Of a stretch of DNA of 64,000 nucleotides, positions 48,095 to 58,000 are shown piece after piece. The position numbers and the translations under genes are program-made. The notes under the pieces are model-generated. The model saw only the letters and a list, made by a program, of their open reading frames with translations. It was not told the origin of the DNA and searched no databases. This DNA is from Kocuria soli (GTDB taxonomy: Bacteria > Actinomycetota > Actinomycetes > Actinomycetales > Micrococcaceae), in contig NZ_RKMF01000002.1 in NCBI RefSeq assembly GCF_003797835.1, positions 217,403 through 281,402 on the forward strand, written 5' to 3'. Every line of letters starts with the position of its first letter. Position 1 is the stretch's first letter.

Positions 48095-49696
48095 ATGGAC
48101 GAACTGGGCACCATCAGCCCCTCCCTCGAGGAGTTCCGCGACCTGGCACGGACGCACCGTGTCATCCCGGTCCGGACCACGGTTCTGGCCGACGCCATGA
48201 CGCCCATCGGCCTGTACCGGACCTTGGTCCTGCGGCCCGACGGAACGGCGCCTTCTGGAACCTTCCTGCTGGAGTCCGCGGCGCAGGGCATCTGGTCGCG
48301 CTGGTCATGGGTGGGGGTCAGCTCACGGGCCACCCTGACCAGTGACGACGGCGAGGCCACCTGGATCGGGGAACCCCCCGTGGGGCTGCCGACGGCGGGC
48401 AGTCCGGTCGAGGCCCTGCGAACGACGATGGACGTCCTGCACACGTCCCGGTTCAACGACGCGCCTCCGCTGACCTCCGGCATGGTCGGTTTTGTCGGTT
48501 GGGAGGCCGTTCGGCACTGGGAGAAGCTCCCCAATCCGCCACGGGACGACCTCGGTATTCCCGAACTGGCGATGAACCTTGTCGCCGACATGGCCGTGCA
48601 TGACAGCCAGAACGGGACCGTGACCTTGGTGGCGAACGCCATCAACGCCGACGGCACCGACGAGCGTGTGGACCAGGCCTACCAGGACGCTCTGGATCGC
48701 GTGCATGACATGCTGGCGAAGCTGTCCTCATCGGCCGGTCAGGTGAGCGTCACGAAGGAAGAAGCGCGGGGCCGGGATGGTGTTGGTGCCATGTCCGGCG
48801 GTGGAAGCAGTCCGGACATGGAATCCCTCGTGGACCAGTCCTGGGACCGCGAGATCTTCTTGGACTCGATCCAGGAGGCCAAACAGGCCATCGTGGACGG
48901 GGAGATCTTCCAGGTCGTCATCTCCCGACGGTTCGAGACTGCACTCTCCGCCGCACCCCTGGACGTGTATCGCGCACTGCGGCGCATCAACCCGAGTCCG
49001 TACATGTACCTCTACTCGTTCGAGGACGCCCACGGCCGCGACTACCAGATCGTGGGTTCCTCACCGGAGGCCCTGGTGACCGTGACCGACCGGGAAGTGG
49101 TGACGCACCCGATTGCAGGGTCCAGACCGCGCGGCGCCACGCCCGCAGAGGACCTGGTGTTCGAGAAGGATCTGCTGGCCGACGACAAGGAACGCGCCGA
49201 GCACCTGATGCTCGTGGACCTCTCCCGCAACGACCTCTCCAAGGTGTGCGTCCCGGGAACCGTCGACGTCACGGAATTCATGGAGGTCGAGCGCTTCAGC
49301 CACATCATGCACCTGTGCTCCAACGTCGTCGGAAAGATGCGTGACGACACCCATGCCTACGACGTGCTCGCCGCAACCTTCCCCGCCGGAACACTGTCGG
49401 GGGCACCGAAGCCCCGGGCACTTCAGTTGCTCGACCAGTACGAACCGTTCCGCCGTGCCGTGTACGGCGGTGTGGTGGGCTACATGGACTTCGCCGGTGA
49501 CATGGACATGGCCATCGCCATCCGCACAGCTCTGCTGGTCGACGGCAAGGCCTATGTCCAGGCCGGCGGGGGGATCGTGGCCGATTCCGTTCCGGAGTCG
49601 GAAGCCACGGAATCACTCAACAAAGCGACGGCGCCGCTGCGTGCGGCCCTGATGGCCGAACAATTACGCGCCCTCGGCCAGGGGGAGCGGCTGTGA
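48095..49696 (+). CDS. trpE: Anthranilate synthase component I
   Basis: A 533-residue chorismate-using enzyme giving anthranilate with a TrpG partner that is not in this window. The feedback site LLES is visible in TFLLESAAQGIWSRWSW. The catalytic C-terminal half has EIFQVVISRRF, IVGSSPEALV, HPIAGSRPRGAT, DLLADDKERAEHLMLVDLSRNDL, LAATFPAGTLSGAPKPRA and QAGGGIVADSVPESE. It is a stand-alone TrpE, not fused to TrpG. The next gene overlaps its stop by GTGA. Confidence 0.96.
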   Translation: MDELGTISPSLEEFRDLARTHRVIPVRTTVLADAMTPIGLYRTLVLRPDGTAPSGTFLLESAAQGIWSRWSWVGVSSRATLTSDDGEATWIGEPPVGLPTAGSPVEALRTTMDVLHTSRFNDAPPLTSGMVGFVGWEAVRHWEKLPNPPRDDLGIPELAMNLVADMAVHDSQNGTVTLVANAINADGTDERVDQAYQDALDRVHDMLAKLSSSAGQVSVTKEEARGRDGVGAMSGGGSSPDMESLVDQSWDREIFLDSIQEAKQAIVDGEIFQVVISRRFETALSAAPLDVYRALRRINPSPYMYLYSFEDAHGRDYQIVGSSPEALVTVTDREVVTHPIAGSRPRGATPAEDLVFEKDLLADDKERAEHLMLVDLSRNDLSKVCVPGTVDVTEFMEVERFSHIMHLCSNVVGKMRDDTHAYDVLAATFPAGTLSGAPKPRALQLLDQYEPFRRAVYGGVVGYMDFAGDMDMAIAIRTALLVDGKAYVQAGGGIVADSVPESEATESLNKATAPLRAALMAEQLRALGQGERL

Positions 49697-50316
49697 GGCG
49701 GCTGCGCGGCAAAGGCCCTCTGGTCCTGCTGAACCTGGTCCTTGCAGCACTGCTGTTCGGGTCCGCCTCCCTGGTCTGGTTCAACGTGACCGTGCCCAAC
49801 CCCGTGCAGGACGTGCACGTGGCCGTGCGGGGCACGCAGGCTGCTCCGGCGGTGCCGGCGCTGGCATTGGTGGCTGCGGCCGCAGCCCTCGCGTTGAGTA
49901 TCGCCGGACGACGGGTGCGCTGGGTCGTGGCGGCCATCATTCCCCTGGTCGCGGTGGGTGCCGTTGCATCCGTCCTGGGAGCAGTCCTGCAACCCGATCA
50001 CGCCACGGAGACCGCCGTGGGTGACTCGTCCGGGCTGATCGGAGCGGACACGGAGCAGGTCATGAGCTTCTGGCCCTGGTGTGCCGTGGCCACCGGTCTC
50101 CTGCTGGTGCTCTCCGGTGTCTGGACGATGATCGTCATGCGGGGCTGGGCGGTCGGTGGTACCTCCAAGTACCAGGTCACCCGCGGGGAGGGGGCCGACG
50201 GAGCCGACCGGGGATCGCCGTCGTTGGGCTCCGGACATGATGCCGACCTGGCCCGCCGAGACGGCATCGACGCGTGGGATGCGTTGAGCGAAGGTGACGA
50301 TCCGACGGGGCGTTGA
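49693..50316 (+). CDS. Trp biosynthesis-associated membrane protein
   Basis: A 207-residue membrane protein with four hydrophobic helices (LVLLNLVLAALLFGSASLVWF, VPALALVAAAAALALSIAG, WVVAAIIPLVAVGAVASVLGAV, WCAVATGLLLVLSGVWTMIVM) and a hydrophilic C-terminus. This family is found next to trpE in actinobacteria, where its function is not established. It is translationally coupled to trpE. Confidence 0.85.
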   Translation: MRRLRGKGPLVLLNLVLAALLFGSASLVWFNVTVPNPVQDVHVAVRGTQAAPAVPALALVAAAAALALSIAGRRVRWVVAAIIPLVAVGAVASVLGAVLQPDHATETAVGDSSGLIGADTEQVMSFWPWCAVATGLLLVLSGVWTMIVMRGWAVGGTSKYQVTRGEGADGADRGSPSLGSGHDADLARRDGIDAWDALSEGDDPTGR

Positions 50317-50483
50317 GTCCACGGGAATCATGACGTGATGGCACAATGAGCACCAGAGCAAACACCAGGACCGGATGCAGTTGAACGGCATGTGGTTCCA
50401 CCGGCGGCCTCCGGGCCGCCACACCCTCGAAAAACCTTGGGTCCGGCGGTGGCCGGGCCACGACTCCACGGGAGACCGAGCAG

Positions 50484-50750
50484 ATGTCCAACCAGAATGA
50501 GATCGTCCTGGACCACACCGGATACGTCGGACACGGGAACACCCCCGCCGCCTGGGCGTGCGTGGCGATCCTGACCGTGGGCGTGCTGCTCGGCGTCATC
50601 GGCTTCACCCTGCCTGCCATGACGTTGTTCTGGGTCGGCCTCGCACTGTGCGGTGTGGGCCTGGTGGTCGGCTTCGTGATGAAGAAGATGGGCATGGGCT
50701 ACGAAGGTGAAGCCAAGCGCGCGATGGAGAACGGTGGCGCCCGCCACTGA
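50484..50750 (+). CDS. HGxxPAAW-family small membrane protein
   Basis: An 88-residue protein with the family motif GHGNTPAAW near residue 17 and two membrane helices (VAILTVGVLLGVIGFTLPA, LFWVGLALCGVGLVVGFVMKK). These proteins lie between trpE and trpC/trpB in many actinobacteria; the role is unknown. No strong Shine-Dalgarno is seen, though GGGAGA lies 13 nt upstream. A hairpin follows the gene. Confidence 0.85.
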   Translation: MSNQNEIVLDHTGYVGHGNTPAAWACVAILTVGVLLGVIGFTLPAMTLFWVGLALCGVGLVVGFVMKKMGMGYEGEAKRAMENGGARH

Positions 50751-50837
50751 GTGATCACCGGCCGGGGCGAACTCCTTTCGGAGCGCTCCTCCACGGTCAG
50801 GTCACACGCCTTCCGGGCCACGGTGAATCCACGCAGC

Positions 50838-50863
50838 GGCCAGTCCTGATCCCGGGACTGGCC
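50838..50863 (+). terminator. Hairpin upstream of trpCB
   Basis: GGCCAGTCC (50838-50846) pairs with GGACTGGCC (50855-50863), 8-nt loop, followed by GTTTGC. It could end the HGxxPAAW transcript or act as an attenuator in the trpCB leader. Confidence 0.5.
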
Positions 50864-50959
50864 GTTTGCATCATCGTCCTTCGCAGCGCGTTGCGTCAGC
50901 AGCGGTTGCGCTCCGAGTCCGACGACGCATCCATGACGCGATGAGGAATTGAGATCAGC

Positions 50960-53083
50960 ATGACCCAGCCGTCCGCAGCAGGTTCGGACCGAGCCACCGG
51001 AACCGTCCTCGACGAGATCATCGCCGGGGTTCGCGAAGACCTCGAGGCACGCAAGACCTTGCTTCCGCTGGAGGAGGTCAAGGCGGCGGCGAAGGCCGCT
51101 GAACCGCCCAGGGACGCGGTTGCCGCGCTCCGCGGCCCGCACGCCGATTCCCTCGAGGTCATCGCGGAGGTCAAGCGATCCTCCCCGTCCAAGGGGGCCC
51201 TGGCACCGATCACGGACCCCGCCCTGTTGGCCTCTGCCTACGAACGTGGGGGAGCGGCGGTGATCTCAGTCCTCACCGAGGCACGGCGGTTCAACGGCTC
51301 TCTGGCCGATCTCGACGCCGTGCGAACCGCCGTCGACATCCCCGTGTTGCGCAAGGACTTCACGGTGGACGAGTACCAGATCTGGGAAGCCCGGGCGCAC
51401 GGCGCGGATCTGGTGCTCCTGATCGTGGCGGCCCTGGACGACGCCACGCTGGCCGGCTTCCTCGACCTCACCCGCAGCCTCGGCATGGAAGCCCTAGTGG
51501 AAACACACACCACCGAGGAGATCGAACGCGCTCGACGCGTGGGCGCGCGCATCGTCGGCGTGAACACACGCAATCTCAAGACCCTGGAGGTGGACCCGGA
51601 CCTGTTCGGACGCCTCGCCGAGCACCTTCCCGAGGACGCCGTGCTGGTGGCCGAATCGGGGGTGACCGATGCCGAGCACGTCGAGCTCTACGCGGGGCAC
51701 GGGGCGGATGCCGTCCTGACGGGTGAGGCCCTGGTCCGAGCGGGTGACCCCCTGGGCACGGTGGCCACCTTCCGCACGGTCGGTGCCTCCGCCCGGGCAG
51801 CGCGACGCGCAGCGAGCCAGGGGGATGGCGTTTCCGGTCGTCTGTCGGAGGCCCCGGGCCCGTACTACGGCGACTTCGGCGGACGGTGGATGCCGGAATC
51901 GCTCATCGCCGCCCTGGACCAGGTCGAAGAGACCTTCGAGAAGGCGAAGGCGGACGAGGACTTCCTGGAAGAGTTCCGTCGCCTCAGCCGCGATTACGCC
52001 AACCGGCCCTCCCTGCTCACGGAGGCCGAGCGCTTCTCCCGGGAGATCGGGTGTCGCGTGCTGCTCAAGCGCGAGGACCTCAACCACACCGGATCCCACA
52101 AGATCAACAACGTCCTGGGGCAGGCCCTGCTGGCCAAGCGCATGGGCAAGAACCGGCTGATCGCCGAGACCGGAGCCGGCCAGCACGGTGTGGCGACCGC
52201 AACCGCGGCGGCCCTCATGGGCATGGAGTGTGTCGTGTACATGGGCGCCGAGGACACCGAACGGCAGGCGCTCAACGTCGCGCGCATGCAGTTGCTGGGC
52301 GCCTCCGTGGTGGCCGTCGAGAACGGTTCCCGGACGCTCAAGGACGCGATCAACGAGGCACTGCGCGACTGGGTGGCCTCCGTGGACACCACGCACTACC
52401 TGCTCGGAACGGCCGCCGGCCCGCACCCGTTCCCCGCGATGGTCCGTTGGTTCCACCAACAGATCGGTGACGAGGCCCGGGCCCAGACCTTGTCGCGGCT
52501 CGGCCGCCTGCCCGACGCTGTTTCGGCGTGCGTCGGGGGCGGATCGAACGCCATCGGCATCTTCCACGGATTCCTGGACGATCCCGACGTCGAACTGTGG
52601 GGCTTCGAAGCCGGTGGCGACGGAATCGACACCCCTCGCCACGCCGCCACGATCTCCCTGGGGCGCCCCGGTGTCCTGCACGGCGCCAAGACCTTCCTGA
52701 TGCAGGACGAGGACGGACAGACCATCGAGTCCCACTCGATCTCCGCGGGCCTCGACTACCCGGCAGTGGGACCGGAGCACGCCTACCTCAGCGCCATCGG
52801 ACGGGCACGGTACGAAGCCGTCACGGACACGGAGGCCATGGACGCGTTCCGTCTGTTGTGCCGCACCGAAGGCATCATCCCGGCGATCGAGTCCTCGCAC
52901 GCGCTGGCCGGTGCGGTCAAGCTCGGGCAGCGCTGGGTGGGCGAGCTCGGCCCTGATGCTGCGGCAGACAAGGTCGTGGTCGTGTCCCTCTCCGGCCGTG
53001 GGGACAAGGACGTGGCGACCGCGGCCAAGTGGTTCGGGCTGGTCCCCGAAGAACACGACGAGATCGACGAGGAGTCCCGGTGA
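50960..53083 (+). CDS. trpCB: Fused indole-3-glycerol phosphate synthase and tryptophan synthase beta subunit (TrpC-TrpB)
   Basis: A single 707-residue ORF joining two enzymes. TrpC part, about residues 1-272: [22 protein letters not shown] and VAESGV. It makes indole-3-glycerol phosphate. A linker of about 25 residues (275-300, Ala/Arg/Gly-rich) leads to TrpB, about 301-707. That part starts [15 protein letters not shown], has the PLP-binding lysine K381 in [15 protein letters not shown], and then [20 protein letters not shown] and SLSGRGDKD. TrpB joins indole to serine. The fusion has no stop or frameshift between the parts. The trpA start lies 4 nt into the end of it (TGATG), so all three activities come from one transcript. 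Confidence 0.95.
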   Translation: MTQPSAAGSDRATGTVLDEIIAGVREDLEARKTLLPLEEVKAAAKAAEPPRDAVAALRGPHADSLEVIAEVKRSSPSKGALAPITDPALLASAYERGGAAVISVLTEARRFNGSLADLDAVRTAVDIPVLRKDFTVDEYQIWEARAHGADLVLLIVAALDDATLAGFLDLTRSLGMEALVETHTTEEIERARRVGARIVGVNTRNLKTLEVDPDLFGRLAEHLPEDAVLVAESGVTDAEHVELYAGHGADAVLTGEALVRAGDPLGTVATFRTVGASARAARRAASQGDGVSGRLSEAPGPYYGDFGGRWMPESLIAALDQVEETFEKAKADEDFLEEFRRLSRDYANRPSLLTEAERFSREIGCRVLLKREDLNHTGSHKINNVLGQALLAKRMGKNRLIAETGAGQHGVATATAAALMGMECVVYMGAEDTERQALNVARMQLLGASVVAVENGSRTLKDAINEALRDWVASVDTTHYLLGTAAGPHPFPAMVRWFHQQIGDEARAQTLSRLGRLPDAVSACVGGGSNAIGIFHGFLDDPDVELWGFEAGGDGIDTPRHAATISLGRPGVLHGAKTFLMQDEDGQTIESHSISAGLDYPAVGPEHAYLSAIGRARYEAVTDTEAMDAFRLLCRTEGIIPAIESSHALAGAVKLGQRWVGELGPDAAADKVVVVSLSGRGDKDVATAAKWFGLVPEEHDEIDEESR

Positions 53084-53925
53084 TGACCATGGCGGAACCC
53101 AAGGACCTTGCCGCACGCCTGCTCCCGCCGGAGGTCCTCGAGCCCAGGCAGTCCCGCCTGGCCCAGCGCATCGAACAGTGTCGCGCCGAAGGACGACCGG
53201 CCCTGGTCGGTTATCTCCCCGCGGGATACCCCACCCTGCCCGAATCCATCGAAGCTGCGGTGGCGTTGGGGAACAACGGAGCCGACATCATCGAAATCGG
53301 CATTCCGTACTCCGATCCCGTCATGGACGGAGCCGTGATTCAACATGCCACCACCACAGCCCTGGCCAACGGTTTCCGCGTGGCCCAGGTCTTCGAGGTG
53401 ATCGAGGCCATCTCCACCCGAACCAACGCCGTCCCGGTGGTCATGTCCTACTGGAACCCGATCATGCAGCGCGGGGTAGACCGCTTCGCGCGGGAACTCG
53501 CCGCCGCGGGTGGTGCCGGGATCATCACCCCGGACCTGATCCCGGACGAAGCCGACGAATGGTTCAAGGCCTCGCTCGCACACGGTTTGGACCGAATCTT
53601 CCTGGTGGCACCTTCGAGCACGCGCGAACGGATGGACCTGACCGTCAAGGCGTCCAGCGGATTCGTGTACGCGGTCTCCATCATGGGTGTCACCGGTGCC
53701 CGCGACGCGGTGTCGAACGCCGCGAGCAGCGTCGTCGAACGCGCCCGTGCCGCCGGGGCACGCAACATCTGCGTGGGTCTTGGCGTGTCCACCCGCCAGC
53801 ACGTGGAGGAGATCGGTGCCTACGCCGACGGTGTCATCGTCGGAACCGCACTCGTCCGCGCCCTGGGCGAAGGAGGTCCCGCAGCGGTGGGGGCGTTGAC
53901 GGCACAGTTGGCCGGACGGAAGTGA
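53083..53925 (+). CDS. trpA: Tryptophan synthase alpha subunit
   Basis: A 280-residue TIM barrel cleaving indole-3-glycerol phosphate to indole. Catalytic acids are in ADIIEIGIPYSDPVMDGAVIQ (Glu and Asp). Other motifs: PVVMSYWNPIMQRGVDRFARELAAAGGAGIITPDL and VAPSSTRERM. AVSIMGVTGARD and VCVGLGVST-like ICVGLGVST bind phosphate. ATG 53083 overlaps the trpCB stop; GTG 53080 is possible. The channel to TrpB must work with a fused TrpC-TrpB partner. Confidence 0.96.
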   Translation: MTMAEPKDLAARLLPPEVLEPRQSRLAQRIEQCRAEGRPALVGYLPAGYPTLPESIEAAVALGNNGADIIEIGIPYSDPVMDGAVIQHATTTALANGFRVAQVFEVIEAISTRTNAVPVVMSYWNPIMQRGVDRFARELAAAGGAGIITPDLIPDEADEWFKASLAHGLDRIFLVAPSSTRERMDLTVKASSGFVYAVSIMGVTGARDAVSNAASSVVERARAAGARNICVGLGVSTRQHVEEIGAYADGVIVGTALVRALGEGGPAAVGALTAQLAGRK

Positions 53926-54905
53926 TGATGGCACTGATCCCACAGTCCATTCCGTCCCCGGACTGGTCCAGCTTCAACCTCGGACCGCTCACCATCCACG
54001 CCTACGCCCTGTGCATCATGCTGGGGATGGTGGCCGCGATCATGCTGACGCGGAAGCGCTGGCGGGACCGCGGTCTGGACCCGGACATCGTCCTGGACGC
54101 AGCCCTGTTGGCGATCCCCATGGGCATCGTGGGTGCCCGGCTCTACCACGTGGCGATCACGGACCCAACCTACTACTTCGGCTCGTGGGAAGGCCTGCGG
54201 GAGATCCCCATGTTGTGGCACGGCGGGCTGGGCATCATGGGGGCCGTGGCCTTCGGAGCCCTGGCGGTCTGGATCGTCTGTCGGCGCAACAGCGTTTCTT
54301 TCGCGACCTTTGCCGACTGCGTCGCGCCAAGTCTCCTGGTGGCACAGGCGATCGGTCGCTGGGGCAACTGGTTCAACCAGGAGCTCTTCGGGGGTCCCAC
54401 CACGTTGCCCTGGGGTCTGGAGATCAGCCCGCAGTCAGGCAATTTCCTGGCCGGCATGCCGGTGGACACGCTTTTTCACCCCACGTTCCTGTACGAATCG
54501 CTGTGGAACCTGCTGGGTGCGGCGGTCTTGATCTGGCTCGGGCGTTCTGCCCGTACCGAAGGGAGAGTGGACGGCGGCCGACTGTTTGCCGTGTACCTGA
54601 TCTGGTACGGCCTTGGGCGAATGTTGATCGAACTGTTCCTGCGAATCGACCCGTCATACACCCTCATGGGTGTCCGCATCCACGTGTTCACAGCGGCCGG
54701 ACTGATCTTGTTGGGCTTGGTGCTCTTCTGGATCCTCAGCCGCAGGAGCCGATGTCGCACTGACGACGGCACGGCCGCAGCCTCCTCGTCCGTTGACCCC
54801 ACTACGGCGCACGACGGCACTGAGGCTGCCACTCTCCGCACGGATGCGGTCGAGGAGCCCACCACGGCTCCCGATACGGACCCCGCCACCGACCGCACCC
54901 GGTGA
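53925..54905 (+). CDS. lgt: Prolipoprotein diacylglyceryl transferase
   Basis: A 326-residue membrane enzyme that adds diacylglycerol to the lipobox cysteine of prelipoproteins. About seven helices. The Lgt signature reads GRWGNWFNQELFGGPTTLPWGLEI, with Asn and Glu of the usual GNFxNxE form. Other motifs: MGIVGARLYHV, LWHGGLGIMGA, HPTFLYESLWNL, and GRMLIELFLRID. A Thr/Asp-rich hydrophilic tail of about 60 residues is added. It overlaps the trpA stop. trpA-lgt-gltB is common in actinobacteria. Confidence 0.95.
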   Translation: MMALIPQSIPSPDWSSFNLGPLTIHAYALCIMLGMVAAIMLTRKRWRDRGLDPDIVLDAALLAIPMGIVGARLYHVAITDPTYYFGSWEGLREIPMLWHGGLGIMGAVAFGALAVWIVCRRNSVSFATFADCVAPSLLVAQAIGRWGNWFNQELFGGPTTLPWGLEISPQSGNFLAGMPVDTLFHPTFLYESLWNLLGAAVLIWLGRSARTEGRVDGGRLFAVYLIWYGLGRMLIELFLRIDPSYTLMGVRIHVFTAAGLILLGLVLFWILSRRSRCRTDDGTAAASSSVDPTTAHDGTEAATLRTDAVEEPTTAPDTDPATDRTR

Positions 54906-54926
54906 CCCCGGCCACACCATCATCCC

Positions 54927-54958
54927 GTAACAAACGCGCAACGTCCCGGACGTATTCT
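54927..54958 (+). promoter_or_regulatory. gltB promoter with a possible GlnR-type site
   Basis: GTAAC (54927-54931), 6 nt, GCAAC (54938-54942) resembles the actinobacterial GlnR box (GTnAC-n6-GAAAC) with one mismatch. It lies 10-30 bp before a -10-like TATTCT (54953-54958). The transcript would have a leader of about 100 nt. Confidence 0.35.
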
Positions 54959-55065
54959 GTCGGCGACCGGTCCGAGGACGCACCGCACCCCCACCCTTCA
55001 TGGTGCCCGCGTGCGCGCACGCCCCCAGGGAGGCGTCACCGTCCCGCCCAGTGAGGAGAACCTCT

Positions 55066-58000
55066 ATGTCGCAGTCCGATTTCGGGCAGCAGGATCCGCA
55101 GAACCAGGCCCCCGGCGCAGCCCAGCCAGCCGACGTCGACGGTGTGGAAGAGTCCACGGACGTCCCTGAGTCGCCGTTCCGCCGCTTTTCCACGGCACCC
55201 GAGGAACAGGGACTCTACAAACCGGAGGAGGAGAAGGACGCCTGCGGCCTGGCCGTTGTCGCCAACCTCAACGGCACCGCCGACCACGACATCGTGGAGA
55301 AGGCCCTGACCGCCCTGCGAGCACTCGAACACCGGGGAGCCGTGGGCGGCGACGAGGGCACGGGCGACGGCGCCGGAATCCTGCTCCAAGTCCCCGACGG
55401 ATTCTTCCGCGAGGTCCTCGACTTCGAACTTCCGCCGTTCGGTTCCTACGCCGTGGGTTCCGCCTTCCTGCCCACGGGCATTCAGGGCACAGCCAAGGCC
55501 GACAAGCTCAAGACCGCCATCGCCAAGATCGCTGAGACCGAAGGCCTGCAGGTCCTTGGCTGGAGGGACGTGCCCATCGAGGAATCCGCGGTGGGTTCCG
55601 CCGCCCGTTCCGTGATGCCCTACTTCGCGCAGGTCTTCGTGCGGGAGGCCCCGGACGCCAAGGAGGCATTCACCGGGCACATTCCCGTGTACACGCTGAA
55701 CGGAGAGGCCGCGCAGCGCCAGTTGGACCAGAAGGCGTTCCGTCTGCGCAAGCGGTCTCAGAACCGTCTGGGCGTGTACTTCCCGTCCTTCTCCTCTGCC
55801 ACGATCGTCTACAAGGGAATGCTGACGACGGCCCAGTTGGAACCGTTCTACCCGGACCTGTCCGACGAACGCTTCGGCACACGGCTCGCGATCGTCCACT
55901 CCCGGTTCTCGACCAACACGTTCCCGTCCTGGCCCTTGGCACAGCCCATGCGCATCCTGGCGCACAACGGGGAGATCAACACGGTCAAGGGCAACCGCAA
56001 CTGGATGAGGGCCCGCCAGTCGCAGCTGAAGTCGCCGCTGCTGGGGCGCAACCCCGAGGAACTGTTCCCGATCTGTTCCGAGGGCGCCTCCGACTCCCAG
56101 TCCTTGGACGAGGTCGCTGAGCTGCTCATGCTCTCCGGTCGTCCGATCACCCAGGCCATGATGATGATGATTCCGGAAGCCTGGGAGAACCACGAGACCA
56201 TGGATCCGGACCGCAAGGCCTTCTACGAGTACCACTCGACCCTCATGGAGCCCTGGGACGGGCCCGCGGCAGTGGCCTTCACGGACGGTCGTCGCGTGGG
56301 ATCGGTCCTGGACCGCAACGGCCTGCGCCCGGGACGGTTCTGGGAGACCGAGGACGGCCTGGTTGTGTTCGCCTCCGAGGTCGGCGTCGTCGATCTCTCC
56401 GATCGCAAGATCGTGCGCAAGGGGCGCGTCTCGCCCGGAACCATGTTCCTGGTCGACACCGTCGACGGGCGGATCATCGAGGACGCCGAAATCAAGCGGG
56501 AGGTGGCCTCCCTCAAACCGTGGCGGGAGTGGACCTCCGGCAACCTGGTCCGCTTCGAGGACCTCCCGCAGCGCGAGCACATGGTTCACCCGCGGCGTTC
56601 GATCGAACTGCGGCAGAAGACCTTCGGGTACACCCACGAGGAACTGCGGAAGATCGTGGGCCCCATGGCCCTGGCCGGTGCCGAGCCCATCTACGCCATG
56701 GGCACCGACACTCCCGTGGCGGTCCTGGCCGACCGTCCGCACCTGCTGTTCGACTACTTCGTCCAGTCGTTCGCCCAGGTCACCAACCCGCCGCTGGACG
56801 CCATCCGGGAAGAGCTGGTCACCAGCCTCAAGGGTGCGCTGGGCCCCATGGGCAACCTACTGACCACCAAGCAGGTCAGGACCCACCAGATCGGTCTGGA
56901 CTTCCCGGTCATCAACAACGATCAGCTGGACCAGATCGTGCACCTGGACGACGACGACGGCATGCCCATCGCGCTCAAGGTCCGCGGCCTGTACCGCCCC
57001 GAAGGCGGTGGAGCCGGCCTGCGCGCACGGATCGCCGAGATCTGCGAGAAGGTATCGGCCGCCGTCAACCGTGGTGTCGAGTTCGTCGTGATCTCGGACC
57101 GCGACTCGAACGGTCAGTGGGCACCGATTCCGTCGCTCCTGCTGACCAGCGCGATCCACCACCACCTGCTTCGCTCGGCCACCCGCACCCGGTGCTCGCT
57201 CGTCGTCGAGGCCGGCGACGTCCGCGAGGTGCACCACGTCGCCCTGCTGATCGGCTACGGCGCGTCCGCGGTCAACCCGTACCTGGCCATGGAATCCGCC
57301 GAGGAGCTGGTGCGCACCGGTCAGATTGCGGGGGTCACGGAAGAACAAGCCGTGCACAACCTCATCAAGGCCCTGGGTAAAGGCGTGCAGAAGATCATGT
57401 CCAAGATGGGCATCTCCACTGTCTCCTCCTACTGCGGTGCCCAGACCTTCGAGGCCCTGGGACTCTCGGCCGAAGTCATCGACGACTTCTTCGCGGGCAC
57501 GCCCTCGCAGATCGACGGCGTCGGTCTGGACGTCATCGCTGAAGAAGCTGCCGCCCGGCACCGCCGCGGCTACCCGGCCGACGGTGTCAAGGAGCCCTAC
57601 ATCGGTCTGGAGACCGGTGGCGAGTACGACTGGCGACGCGACGGCGCACCACACCTGTTCAGCCCCGAGACCGTCTTCCGTCTGCAGCACGCGACCAAGA
57701 CGGGGCGGTACGACGTCTTCAAGACCTACACCCGGCTGGTCGACGACCAGGCCTCCGAACTCAAAACCATCCGCGGTCTGCTGCACTTCGACGAGTCCCG
57801 CACGCCGGTGCCGATCGACGAGGTCGAACCCATCGAGTCGATCCTCAAACGGTTCTCCACGGGGGCCATGTCCTACGGCTCGATCTCCAAGGAGGCGCAC
57901 GAGACACTGGCCATCGCCATGAACCAGATCGGTGGCAAGTCGAACACCGGTGAAGGCGGCGAGGACGTGGACCGTCTCATGGATCCGGCGCGACGGTCCG

